From contig DAOVUE010000079.1 in NCBI GenBank assembly GCA_030632745.1, positions 1 to 7,051 on the forward strand: 7,051 nt of DNA. The letters are read 5' to 3'. Of this stretch, positions 1 through 6,462 are shown piece after piece (position 1 is the stretch's first letter; each line of letters begins with the position of its first letter). Below the pieces are notes generated by a model. It was not told the DNA's origin and searched no databases. It was given only the letters and a program-made list of their open reading frames with translations. This DNA comes from Pseudomonadota bacterium (lineage in GTDB: Bacteria; Pseudomonadota; Gammaproteobacteria; GRL18). The position numbers and the translations under genes were made by a program.

Positions 1-80
1 GAGAATAGTTGCACGGACTTATTGAGAAGTTACCTGTATCTTTGCCTAAGGGCTTACTTTATAGGGAGCTTATAGTGGGC

Positions 81-392
81 TTATAGCTCCATTTGCTTAC
101 TTTCATTAACAACCAAATCCACTTTTTTTCTTAATTGGAGGATTTGTTGTTCTAATTGACTATTGTCTGTAGTTTGCTGCTGCTGTTCTAATAAATCATG
201 AGCAAGATTTAAAGCGGCCATCACGGCAATCCGGTCGCTACCAATGACTTTTCCGGCACTGCGAATTTCCTGCATCTTTTCATTAAGTAAAGCAGCAGAA
301 TCCATTAAGCTCTCTTTATGATTGGGCGCACAGGCAATGCGGTATTCTTTTTCCAGGATATTAACGCTGACAGGTATGCTTGCTTCTTTCAT
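81..392 (-). CDS. zapA: Cell division protein ZapA
   Basis: ZapA is a small cytoplasmic protein that binds FtsZ and bundles its filaments at the division ring. The 103-residue product has normal family length. The globular N-terminal half begins with a VSVNILEKEYRIAC strand region (residues 8-21). It is followed by the signature stretch GKVIGSDRIAVMAALNLAHD (residues 47-66). The C-terminal part (about 67-100) is Gln-rich and heptad-like, matching the ZapA coiled-coil tail used for dimer and tetramer formation. The start codon overlaps the stop of the upstream coiled-coil gene as ATGA, and GGAG lies 8 nt upstream, so translation is probably coupled. In many Gammaproteobacteria the 6S RNA gene follows zapA; the 80 bases left in this window do not show it. 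Family assignment is secure by motif reading; function here is by homology. Confidence 0.95.
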   Translation of the reverse strand: MKEASIPVSVNILEKEYRIACAPNHKESLMDSAALLNEKMQEIRSAGKVIGSDRIAVMAALNLAHDLLEQQQQTTDNSQLEQQILQLRKKVDLVVNESKQMEL

Positions 393-631
393 TCGTTAGT
401 CTCCATGGCTTTTAGACGATTAATGATTGATTCTACACGGGTTCGTGCCATCTCGTTCTTTTCCATCAGTTTTGAACGTTCTATCTGCAAAAAGTCCTGC
501 TGTGAGCGTAATTGAGTATTTTCCTGCTTGAGTTGTGAGATCATAGCCAGTAAAACATCAATACTATCATCAAGATGTTGTAGTTCGCTGCTTGTATCAG
601 CAGCGCTGTCAGTGATTGTATCTTCTACCAT
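389..631 (-). CDS. Small ZapB-like coiled-coil protein (TIGR02449-type)
   Basis: The 80-residue product is acidic at its N-terminus and almost entirely predicted coiled coil from about residue 16 to 75. A leucine/isoleucine heptad pattern is visible, including LKQENTQLRSQQ and an ERSKLMEKNEMARTRVESII core. This resembles the short TIGR02449 family, encoded directly upstream of zapA in Pseudomonas and relatives, and described as ZapB-like by shape. It has no signal peptide or membrane segment, so it should be cytoplasmic. Its stop overlaps the zapA start by 4 bases, and a promoter lies about 50-75 bp upstream of its start. The ribosome binding site is weak (AGGT about 11 nt upstream). A divisome role is inferred from gene pairing and fold; it has not been shown that this protein equals E. 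coli ZapB. Confidence 0.85.
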   Translation of the reverse strand: MVEDTITDSAADTSSELQHLDDSIDVLLAMISQLKQENTQLRSQQDFLQIERSKLMEKNEMARTRVESIINRLKAMETNE

Positions 632-679
632 AATGTAGATTTACCTGTACTTATTAAATTTTATTTAGCGTAAAGTGCT

Positions 680-708
680 ATATTAAATTTCATTACGACA
701 ATGGTCAA
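680..708 (-). promoter_or_regulatory. Sigma-70-type promoter for the zapA pair
   Basis: Read on the minus strand, a -35 box TTGACC (708-703) and a -10 box TAATAT (685-680) are separated by exactly 17 bp. The predicted start is near 673, giving a leader of about 40 nt before the ATG at 631. It is the best promoter match seen in the divergent gap. It was identified by eye; no scoring was run. Confidence 0.6.
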
Positions 709-751
709 TGGTAAATTAACATTCTATGGCGGAATTATTGATTAAGTGAGG

Positions 752-773
752 TATAATTCTAGTTTTTAAACTA
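752..773 (+). promoter_or_regulatory. Possible -10 box and small palindrome before ygfB
   Basis: A perfect TATAAT lies at 752-757, about 65 bp before the ygfB start, in the right orientation to drive ygfB-pepP-ubiH. No convincing -35 hexamer is seen 15-19 bp upstream, and there is no extended TGn. A 6-bp inverted repeat, TAGTTT-tt-AAACTA (760-773), falls where transcription would begin and could be an operator. The region is very AT-rich, so both could be chance. Confidence 0.3.
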
Positions 774-821
774 TTTTTATCATAATAGTTCAATATTATT
801 CATATTTTTCAGGTTTTTTGC

Positions 822-1406
822 ATGTCATCAGAGATAGAAATAGAACAAATTATGAGCAGTCTTGCTCAAATCAGCAGTGACTCCTCTGCTTCGGAAGCAC
901 ATGGCATCTTATGCGGTTTAGTCTGCGCTAAGGGAAATATAGAACCGCAGGAATGGCTGCAGCATATTGCTCCTGAAAGAGCGGCAGGTGATTTATTAGC
1001 GTTGCAGGGAGAACAGCTGCTGCAGCGATTTTTCATGGAGACTATTGCCTCACTCGCCGATAGTAATATGAAATTTTACCCGCTGCTTCCGGATGATGAA
1101 AACCCTCTTATCTGTTTAGAGGCGATTGCTCAATGGGCTCAGGGTTTTTTAATGGGCTTAAGCCTGGCCGGAATTCAGATAACTTCTGCTGTTCCAGACG
1201 ATGTGGAAGATTTTATTGAAACCATGGTATCAATTTCAGATGCTGATAGTTATGAACTGGCTGGAGATGAAAGTGATGAGCAGGCAATTGTTGAACTCAT
1301 TGAATTTATTCGCATCGGCGTACTGCTGAGTAGTGAACTGCTGAGCAATGAAAAGCTGAATCCTATTAAAATGCCAATTGATACTCAGGATACTAATATT
1401 CATTAA
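822..1406 (+). CDS. ygfB: YgfB/UPF0149 family protein
   Basis: The 194-residue cytoplasmic, acidic, mostly helical protein carries the UPF0149 (YgfB) signatures. These are SEAHGILCGLVC (residues 24-35), FYPLLPDDENPL (85-96), WAQGFLMGL (105-113), and an EAIVELIEFIRIGVLL-like helix ending near residue 170. It lacks a signal peptide. The biochemical activity of the family is not established. In Pseudomonas aeruginosa YgfB has been linked to control of an amidase gene and beta-lactam resistance through the AlpA regulator; no alpA is visible here, so that role should not be transferred. It is the first gene of the ygfB-pepP-ubiH run, 89 bp before pepP. The ATG has only a weak ribosome binding site (CAGG 9-12 nt upstream), but the conserved region begins shortly after it and no better start is seen. 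Confidence 0.9.
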   Translation: MSSEIEIEQIMSSLAQISSDSSASEAHGILCGLVCAKGNIEPQEWLQHIAPERAAGDLLALQGEQLLQRFFMETIASLADSNMKFYPLLPDDENPLICLEAIAQWAQGFLMGLSLAGIQITSAVPDDVEDFIETMVSISDADSYELAGDESDEQAIVELIEFIRIGVLLSSELLSNEKLNPIKMPIDTQDTNIH

Positions 1407-1408
1407 TC

Positions 1409-1435
1409 AGACAGCTGTCTATTTGCTTAAGACAG
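1409..1435. repeat. 12-bp perfect palindrome and nested hairpin
   Basis: AGACAGCTGTCT (1409-1420) is a perfect 12-bp palindrome starting 2 bp after the ygfB stop. Its right half, CTGTCT (1415-1420), can also pair with AGACAG at 1430-1435 across a 9-nt loop. No T-run follows, so it does not look like an intrinsic terminator. It could be an RNA processing structure or a protein site between ygfB and pepP. Confidence 0.35.
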
Positions 1436-1495
1436 AATTTGTAGAAGCAATTTAATTTGTCGACAGCCCGGAATAAAAACCTAATAACAAAAATT

Positions 1496-2836
1496 ATGAA
1501 TAATTTAAACGAATTTACAAAACGCAGAAAACACATCATGCAGGATATGGGTAAAGATAGTATTGCTATCTTACCCACTGCCGGTGAACAGGTTCGAAAT
1601 CGTGATGTACTTTATCCCTTCAGGCCTGATAGTAATTTTCTTTATTTAACCGGTTTTTGGGAGCCTGAGGCGGTTCTTGTTCTGATTCCCGGACGCAGTC
1701 ACGGGGAATATATTTTATTCTGCCGGGAGAAAGATGAAAATCAGGAAATCTGGCATGGCCGGCGTCATGGTCAGGAAGGAGTTCTGCAGCATTATGGTGT
1801 AGATGATTCATTTCCCATTACGGATATTGATGAAATTTTACCGGGGCTGCTGGAGAATAAAACCCGGGTGTTTTATACCATGGGTATTCAAACTGATTTT
1901 GATCAACGTTTAATGGGCTGGGTGAATCAATTAAAACAGAAAGTTCGCATGGGAATTACTGCTCCGGGTGAATTTATGGCTCTGGATCACCCCTTACATG
2001 AAATGCGTTTGTTTAAATCAGCCTATGAAATTAAAATGATGAAAAAGGCTGCCGGCATTTCCTGTCAGGCACATAAACGACTCATGAGTTCCTGTCGGAC
2101 AGAAATGTTTGAGTATCAGTTAGAAGCTGAATTTATTCATGAATGTATGTACCATGGTTGTCGGGATTCCGCCTACCCTTCGATTGTAGGTGGTGGTGAA
2201 AATGCCTGTATTCTGCACTATACAGAAAACGATGCACTGTTAAATGATGGTGATTTAGTCCTGGTGGATGCGGGTGGTGAATATCAGGGCTATGCATCCG
2301 ATATTACCCGTACTTTTCCCGTAAACGGTAAGTTTTCACCTGAGCAGAAAGCACTCTATGAAATAGTACTGGAGGCTCAGTATGCCGCTATTGAAATGGT
2401 TTATCCGGGAAGCCACTGGAATGCACCACATGCCGCAGCAGTCAAAATCATTACCAGAGGATTAATTCGTCTGGGTTTGTTAAAGGGACGCATCGATAAG
2501 CTGATTCGAGATGAAGCGTATAAAGCATTTTACATGCATAAAACCGGGCACTGGCTGGGTTTAGACGTTCATGATGTAGGTGATTATAAGGTTGATGGTG
2601 AATGGCGCATACTTGAGGCGGGTATGGTTGTAACGATTGAACCGGGAATTTATACCGGAGATAATCGTAAAATTGCTAAAAAGTGGCGTAATATAGGTAT
2701 TAGAATTGAAGATGATGTACGGGTAACACGTACCGGGCATGAAGTATTAACTGCGCGTGCACCCAAGACAATTGAAGAAATAGAGGCTTTAATGAGCAAA
2801 TCTTCTGCTGAAAAGAAAGCAGTGACTAAGAGATAG
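1496..2836 (+). CDS. pepP: Xaa-Pro aminopeptidase P
   Basis: This cytoplasmic metallopeptidase removes the N-terminal residue from peptides with proline at position 2, using a dinuclear (usually Mn) centre. The 446-residue length fits E. coli PepP (about 440). The N-terminal creatinase/prolidase domain contains the family stretch LYLTGFWEPEAVLVLIPG (residues 50-67). The catalytic pita-bread domain shows the five metal ligands: D258 in VLVDAGG, D269 in SDITRTFP, H352 in GHWLGLDVHDVG, E382 in TIEPGIYT and E405 in IRIEDD. It also has H241 (ILHYTEN) and H359 (VHDVG). These align with E. coli D260, D271, H354, E383, E406, H243 and H361 with a shift of only 1-2. I chose ATG 1496 because family proteins begin with an EF..RR segment right after Met. 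An in-frame TTG at 1457 would add 13 unconserved residues, and neither start has a clear ribosome binding site. The gene lies between ygfB and ubiH, as is usual. Confidence 0.95.
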   Translation: MNNLNEFTKRRKHIMQDMGKDSIAILPTAGEQVRNRDVLYPFRPDSNFLYLTGFWEPEAVLVLIPGRSHGEYILFCREKDENQEIWHGRRHGQEGVLQHYGVDDSFPITDIDEILPGLLENKTRVFYTMGIQTDFDQRLMGWVNQLKQKVRMGITAPGEFMALDHPLHEMRLFKSAYEIKMMKKAAGISCQAHKRLMSSCRTEMFEYQLEAEFIHECMYHGCRDSAYPSIVGGGENACILHYTENDALLNDGDLVLVDAGGEYQGYASDITRTFPVNGKFSPEQKALYEIVLEAQYAAIEMVYPGSHWNAPHAAAVKIITRGLIRLGLLKGRIDKLIRDEAYKAFYMHKTGHWLGLDVHDVGDYKVDGEWRILEAGMVVTIEPGIYTGDNRKIAKKWRNIGIRIEDDVRVTRTGHEVLTARAPKTIEEIEALMSKSSAEKKAVTKR

Positions 2837-2864
2837 TGGTAAGTGGTAAGTGGTAAGTGGTAAG
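2835..2864. repeat. Heptamer tandem repeat (AGTGGTA)x4
   Basis: Four perfect copies of the 7-bp unit AGTGGTA occupy 2835-2862, and AG of a fifth follows. The array begins within the pepP stop codon (TAG, 2834-2836), so copy-number change would not alter the protein. A TGGTAAG-complementary motif, CTTACCA, occurs at 2929-2935 and could pair with the array. A heptamer array of this kind can expand or contract by slippage. Any effect would be on pepP-ubiH transcript spacing; no function is shown. Confidence 0.85.
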
Positions 2865-2965
2865 GAAAATTAAGAGATAAAGCAGTGCGGCCGGGCAAGG
2901 TCGATTATTCTTTTGATTTTTCTTAAAACTTACCAATTGATCCCAAACAGCGAGAAATAATCTAC

Positions 2966-4255
2966 ATGACAAAACATGCAATAGAACAATTTGATATAGT
3001 GATTGCAGGGGGCGGAATGGCTGGAGCCACTATGGCTCTGGCTCTGGCACCATTGAATTTACGTATTGCGGTTATTGAAGCGCACCCTTATCAGCAGCAG
3101 CACACCCAACCCAGTTTTGATGACCGTTGCCTGGCTCTCGCCTGGAGTTCTAAAGAGATTTACCGGGCGATGGGGATCTGGCAGTATCTGGAACAACGTG
3201 GTGGAGATGGCTTTGAAGCTATAAAACAAATCCATATTTCTGACCGGGGACATCTGGGAGTAACCCGTCTTGATCATCAGCAGGAGGGAGTTTCAGCACT
3301 GGGGTATGTAGTGGAAAGTCGTGTTATAGGTGAAGTCTTGATTGAACAGCTGAGACAGAAAAATAATATTCAGTTGTTTTGTCCGGCAAAGATCAAGCAA
3401 CTGCAGACAACAGTAGATGAAGTTAATATTAGTTTAACCGTTTCTGAAGATAAAAACTCTCTACGAAAGAACCTATCCGCCAGATTACTGATAATTGCCG
3501 ACGGGCTTAATTCCACTACACGGGAGTCTCTGGGGATTAAAACAAACCAGCAGGCTTATGCGCAAACCGCTATTATTGCCAATATTGAAACACAAAAACA
3601 TCATCAAAATATTGCTTATGAACGCTTTACTGATACAGGGCCTCTGGCTGTTTTACCCTTAAGCCGTAATCGTTGTTCGCTGGTCTGGACTGCAAATGAT
3701 GATCAGCTTGAAGCCTTAATGTCGTTGAGTGATGATGACTTTAAACATGAATTACAGCAGCGTTTTGGCTATCGTCTGGGGGAAATAACCAAACTAGGAC
3801 GTCGATCGGCTTATCCTTTAATGTTGATGACTATTGAGAATAAAACTCTAAACCATCAGCATCGGGTCGCTCTGATTGGCAATGCAGCCCATGGAGTACA
3901 TCCGGTCGCGGGGCAGGGCTTTAACCTGGGACTGCGGGATATTGCCGCTTTGGCAGAATTAATCGCACAACAAGTCCAGCAGCATAAAAACAGTGACCCC
4001 GGCAATAAGGACTTATTGAAAAACTATTGGCATTGGCGCCAGGCAGATATCCGACAGGTCACACAAATTACTAATGGCCTGATCAAATTATTTTCAAACC
4101 AGTCAACGGCCCTGGCGGTACTAAGAAATTCAGGATTATTAATGGCGGATATTATACCGTCTGTAAAACATTCTATTGCTCAGGAAGCTATGGGACGCGG
4201 TATTTTACAGGGACACTTGAGTAAAATGGCAGTGGGGCAGGCGCTATATAAGTAG
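2966..4255 (+). CDS. ubiH: Ubiquinone biosynthesis FAD monooxygenase UbiH
   Basis: This class A flavoprotein hydroxylase of ubiquinone synthesis is expected to act at the inner membrane with the Ubi complex (C1 in current numbering, C4 in older numbering). In the 429 residues the FAD-binding Rossmann loop is FDIVIAGGGMAGA (9-21, GxGxxG at 15-20). A DDRCLALAWSS motif lies at 52-62, the ADG motif at 178-180 (LLIIADGLNSTTR), and the second flavin motif at 304-324 (IGNAAHGVHPVAGQGFNLGL). The GNAA form together with HPVAGQG is typical of UbiH; UbiI/VisC has GDAAH. The product is longer than E. coli UbiH (about 390) because of a linker near 155-170 and a longer C-terminal end. The start has only a weak GAGA-type ribosome binding site. 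The gene follows pepP by 129 bp, with the heptamer repeat between. Its last codon and stop lie inside a palindromic element. The ubiI gene often found next is absent. Confidence 0.92.
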   Translation: MTKHAIEQFDIVIAGGGMAGATMALALAPLNLRIAVIEAHPYQQQHTQPSFDDRCLALAWSSKEIYRAMGIWQYLEQRGGDGFEAIKQIHISDRGHLGVTRLDHQQEGVSALGYVVESRVIGEVLIEQLRQKNNIQLFCPAKIKQLQTTVDEVNISLTVSEDKNSLRKNLSARLLIIADGLNSTTRESLGIKTNQQAYAQTAIIANIETQKHHQNIAYERFTDTGPLAVLPLSRNRCSLVWTANDDQLEALMSLSDDDFKHELQQRFGYRLGEITKLGRRSAYPLMLMTIENKTLNHQHRVALIGNAAHGVHPVAGQGFNLGLRDIAALAELIAQQVQQHKNSDPGNKDLLKNYWHWRQADIRQVTQITNGLIKLFSNQSTALAVLRNSGLLMADIIPSVKHSIAQEAMGRGILQGHLSKMAVGQALYK

Positions 4256-4410
4256 GTGACAACAATTATTTTAACATTTGCTTGTCTATTTTCCACACTT
4301 CGGCGTTATGACTTAAGCCACATAGTTCACTATGCAACTCAAGTCATAACGCCGAAGGACGAAAACTATCCTGCGCAAATTTTGTTAAAATAATTATCGT
4401 CACCTACTTA
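4249..4410. mobile_element. 162-bp palindromic element, probable MITE
   Basis: The whole segment is one imperfect palindrome. The outer arms (4249-4276 and 4383-4410) match 26 of 28 positions. The inner arms (4298-4325 and 4330-4357) match 24 of 28 around a 4-nt loop, TTCA. The stretch between the blocks is less well paired and differs by 4 nt in length, but still shares TTTGC and a TTTTC-type run. Terminal sequence AGTAGGTGAC/GTCACCTACT is flanked by TA on both sides (4249-4250, 4409-4410), as expected for an insertion at a TA target (common for IS630/Tc1-type relatives). It holds no gene. It is similar in architecture to ERIC-type intergenic palindromes. An alternative is a resident bidirectional terminator-like structure between convergent genes, but its size argues against that. 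The palindrome is certain; mobility is inferred. Confidence 0.75.
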
Positions 4411-4433
4411 GATAAATAAATTTTGCATGAAAA

Positions 4434-4492
4434 ATGAAATAGTTGCAGAATGCGGGCTGTTTTAGCCCTATTTTCAATTATTTCTATTTCAT
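4434..4492. repeat. 59-bp imperfect palindrome
   Basis: A perfect 9-bp outer inverted repeat, ATGAAATAG (4434-4442) and CTATTTCAT (4484-4492), encloses a GGGCT (4454-4458) / AGCCC (4464-4468) stem with a 5-nt loop. The arms between are partly matched (TTGCAGAAT against TTGAAAAT). It lies 23 bp beyond the larger element and is unrelated to it in sequence. It could be a second small repeat element or a structured terminator. Confidence 0.65.
4454..4475 (+). terminator. Weak intrinsic terminator after ubiH
   Basis: On the plus strand a 5-bp stem, GGGCT-gtttt-AGCCC, is followed by TATTTTC. It would end transcripts that read rightward through ubiH and the palindromic element. The stem is short and the U-tract interrupted, so efficiency may be low. 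On the minus strand no U-run follows. Confidence 0.35.
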
Positions 4493-4582
4493 CCAGGAAT
4501 CCATGTGAACTTATAACATTTTTGTTAATCTTACTCACCCGGATGCAAGGACTAAAATAGATCTAATAACTCATATTACATA

Positions 4583-4684
4583 TTAAAGCATCGTAGTCCA
4601 GACTAATACGGCTACTGTGATTACGGACAATAGTGCAACAGCTGCTACAGTACAATTGACACAAACTTTACCTAAGATACTCAT
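4583..4684 (-). CDS. Small one-helix membrane protein with CxxC motif
   Basis: This 33-codon reading frame on the minus strand runs from ATG at 4684 to TAA at 4583. It has a strong ribosome binding site, AAGGGGGG, ending 4 nt before the ATG. The short N-terminus (MSILGKVCVNC) carries one lysine and a CVNC motif (Cys8, Cys11). It is followed by an uninterrupted hydrophobic stretch of about 20 residues, TVAAVALLSVITVAVLVW (residues 12-29), and a short TTML tail. This predicts a single transmembrane helix with the lysine and cysteines near one membrane face. I do not recognise the family. It lies 139 bp downstream of the Tim44-like gene on the same strand, with no clear terminator or promoter between. 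It could be cotranscribed with that gene or have its own promoter. The ribosome binding site and clean helix argue for a real gene; conservation is unknown. Confidence 0.6.
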   Translation of the reverse strand: MSILGKVCVNCTVAAVALLSVITVAVLVWTTML

Positions 4685-4823
4685 AATTCCCCCCTTGATT
4701 TAATTTTGAAAGGGAATAATAACAGAATGTATTCCTTAACATAATTAGGGTTATCGCTAATTTTGCTTATAATTAAAATCTAATATATTGATTATCTTAT
4801 GTATTTCCGGGGCTAATATAGAG

Positions 4824-5852
4824 TTAATCCAGCTGTTGTATTCCATCCAGGTACCAGGTGGGCTCTGTACTATCGGCTTTTTTCACAAAGTGCCATAATT
4901 CACGTACCTGATCTGCGCGTTCATTATTGCCCTGAGCATCGCCTTCTCCTAATAAAGCGTCAAATAAAACTGCGGCTTCAACTCCTTCCTGCGACTCATT
5001 AAAATCAATTAATTCAGAATTTAATTTTAAAATCCGTGTTGTTTCGTGTGAAGTTTCTTCGCTATACTGGCGGGAAATTTCAGCAAAAACGCTCTCTGTG
5101 GTGAGAGATTTTATCTCTTCCAGATTGCCGCTATCCCATGCCTGCTGCAGTAAAGTATAGGCAGAACGTGCACCGGACAGAAATTCTTCCTGATTGAACC
5201 AGTCGGGTAAGACAACTTCATTTTCTTTTGCCGTAAAGGGAGACTGTGCAGAGCTTTTTTCAGAATGATTTGATCCCATGCCGAAGCTTTCTGCAAAGCT
5301 CACATCTTTATTGCTATTTTGCTGTTTATCCTTATCCTGTGCTGTAAAGCTTTGCGTAAAATCAGCATCCGCCGGTGCGTTGAGTGTATTGTCCTTATGG
5401 GGGATGTTGTCAGCAGGAGCAGTGGTTTCAGTTTGAAAATTAAAACCATTGGGTGTAGTAGTCCGCGCCTGTACGCCCTGTTTTTTACGCTTTATAAACC
5501 ACATGACCGCAAAAATAATAGCGCCAATGATCAGAAAGTCAAAAAAATTAAAATTCTCAAAGGCACCGCCAAAAAATAAAGCACCTAATAAGCCCCCCAG
5601 TGCTAAACCGCCTAACATGCCCATCAAACCACCTTTTTTAGACAGCTGCTGCTGACGTTGCTGATTGGTTGAAGCGGCCTTTTGCTGGCTAAAAGACTTT
5701 TTCTGTGAGGTATTTTTCTTAAATGGAGAGCTATAACTTTTTTTACCGCCAAAAGATGAACCGCCGCCAAAACGTTTGGCCTCCACGCTGCTGACGAATA
5801 AAAAAGCAATTGCAAGGAAAGTAATAAAACTAAAAAGAAGTTTTTTGTTCAT
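4824..5852 (-). CDS. Tim44-like domain membrane protein
   Basis: The 342-residue protein has a signal peptide or N-terminal anchor (1-25, ending SSVEA), then a basic low-complexity region rich in Gly, Ser, Lys and Gln (26-73, with KRFGGGSSFGG). A glycine-rich hydrophobic segment follows (75-97), then a second transmembrane helix (about 103-121) ending in KRKK. A polar linker spans 122-215, and a C-terminal Tim44-like domain spans about 220-342. The domain shows FLSGARSAYTLLQQAWDSG and ends with TWYLDGIQQLD, as family members do. Tim44 is a mitochondrial import-motor factor, but the function of these bacterial proteins is unsettled; membrane tethering of a small binding domain is inferred. GGAG lies 8 nt before the ATG. 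A lipoprotein gene ends 39 bp upstream on the same strand, suggesting an operon. No terminator is evident after the stop. Confidence 0.88.
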   Translation of the reverse strand: MNKKLLFSFITFLAIAFLFVSSVEAKRFGGGSSFGGKKSYSSPFKKNTSQKKSFSQQKAASTNQQRQQQLSKKGGLMGMLGGLALGGLLGALFFGGAFENFNFFDFLIIGAIIFAVMWFIKRKKQGVQARTTTPNGFNFQTETTAPADNIPHKDNTLNAPADADFTQSFTAQDKDKQQNSNKDVSFAESFGMGSNHSEKSSAQSPFTAKENEVVLPDWFNQEEFLSGARSAYTLLQQAWDSGNLEEIKSLTTESVFAEISRQYSEETSHETTRILKLNSELIDFNESQEGVEAAVLFDALLGEGDAQGNNERADQVRELWHFVKKADSTEPTWYLDGIQQLD

Positions 5853-5891
5853 TTTTAAATCTCCACATTTTTTTCAGATTAGAAAAAAACA

Positions 5892-6317
5892 TTATTGTTG
5901 GGTGTCAGTCAATTTTTGAAATAGACCAATTAAGTGTTCGTTCTGGCTAAGCTTGCCTTGCCCTGTTTCTATTATAGTAAATTGAAAAGTTTCTTTTTTT
6001 TCTATATCGTCAGAATGAATGCATTGCATCTGCATCTGATTTTCGCCCGAGGCAGACCAGAAACACCGATAAATAGTATTTATATTTTCTTCTTCATCTT
6101 TACTTTTATTTTCACTTTCATTTTTACTGCTGAAAAAATCAGCTGTACCTTCAAAGATAATCTTAATGCTTGAAATTTTCAGGCTATTATCATCATCAGC
6201 TTTCCAGGTTCCGGTTCCAGGATGAGGAGAACAGGCTGAAATTGCTAAAATAATGAATAATAATGAAACAGCTCTAAGCGTGGACAGGTATTTTCCCGAC
6301 TGATTTTTATAGTTCAT
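5892..6317 (-). CDS. Uncharacterised lipoprotein
   Basis: The 141-residue product has a lipoprotein signal. A basic n-region (K4, K9, R15) is followed by a hydrophobic core (16-28) and a lipobox ending ISAC, with Cys29 as the lipidation site. The +2 residue is Ser, so by the E. coli rule it would go to the outer membrane. The mature part starts with PHPGTGTWKADDDNSLKI and has a short strand-like region, IKIIFEGTADFF (52-63). A highly charged, low-complexity insert follows (64-80), then RCFWSASG and QMQMQCIHSDD. C86 and C100 could form a disulfide. I do not recognise a named family. It starts the leftward unit with the Tim44-like gene (39-bp gap), so the two may work together at the envelope. 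GAGAG is only 2 nt before the ATG. A 14-codon micro-ORF overlaps this start by ATGA. Confidence 0.8.
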   Translation of the reverse strand: MNYKNQSGKYLSTLRAVSLLFIILAISACSPHPGTGTWKADDDNSLKISSIKIIFEGTADFFSSKNESENKSKDEEENINTIYRCFWSASGENQMQMQCIHSDDIEKKETFQFTIIETGQGKLSQNEHLIGLFQKLTDTQQ

Positions 6318-6358
6318 AGCTCTCGTTCTAATGTAATTAACTCTTGTTCCCGACGCAT
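6314..6358 (-). CDS. Possible 14-aa leader peptide
   Basis: A micro-ORF, MRREQELITLEREL, ends in a TGA that overlaps the lipoprotein ATG by 4 bases (6314-6317). The peptide is charged and helical-looking. The overlap would suit translational coupling, which could offset the badly spaced GAGAG site before the lipoprotein start. It has no clear ribosome binding site of its own, and such short frames arise easily by chance. Confidence 0.2.
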   Translation of the reverse strand: MRREQELITLEREL

Positions 6359-6462
6359 TGTACTATAAATTTGACTTGAAAGGGTGTTTGAATTTCACTG
6401 CTCATAACTTTTTTGGTTCTTCAAATTAATGTCTGCAAAACAACAAGAGCAGTATATAAAAA

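Noticed and set aside
1..80. Possible 6S RNA (ssrS) downstream of zapA
   Set aside because: Its location is usual for 6S RNA, but the 80 bases show no recognisable 6S arms or closing stem, and the window ends. A gene beginning further left cannot be excluded.
50..90. Imperfect 11-bp tandem (GGGAGCTTATA/GTGGGCTTATA) and a GGAGCT...AGCTCC hairpin across the zapA stop
   Set aside because: Short, with mismatches and no T-run on the transcribed strand, so not supported as a terminator.
782..799. ATAATA-N6-TATTAT inverted repeat before ygfB
   Set aside because: Made only of A and T in very AT-rich DNA; likely by chance.
1457..1495. Upstream TTG start for pepP
   Set aside because: It adds 13 residues not expected in the family and has no ribosome binding site; ATG 1496 places the conserved EF..RR segment at the N-terminus.
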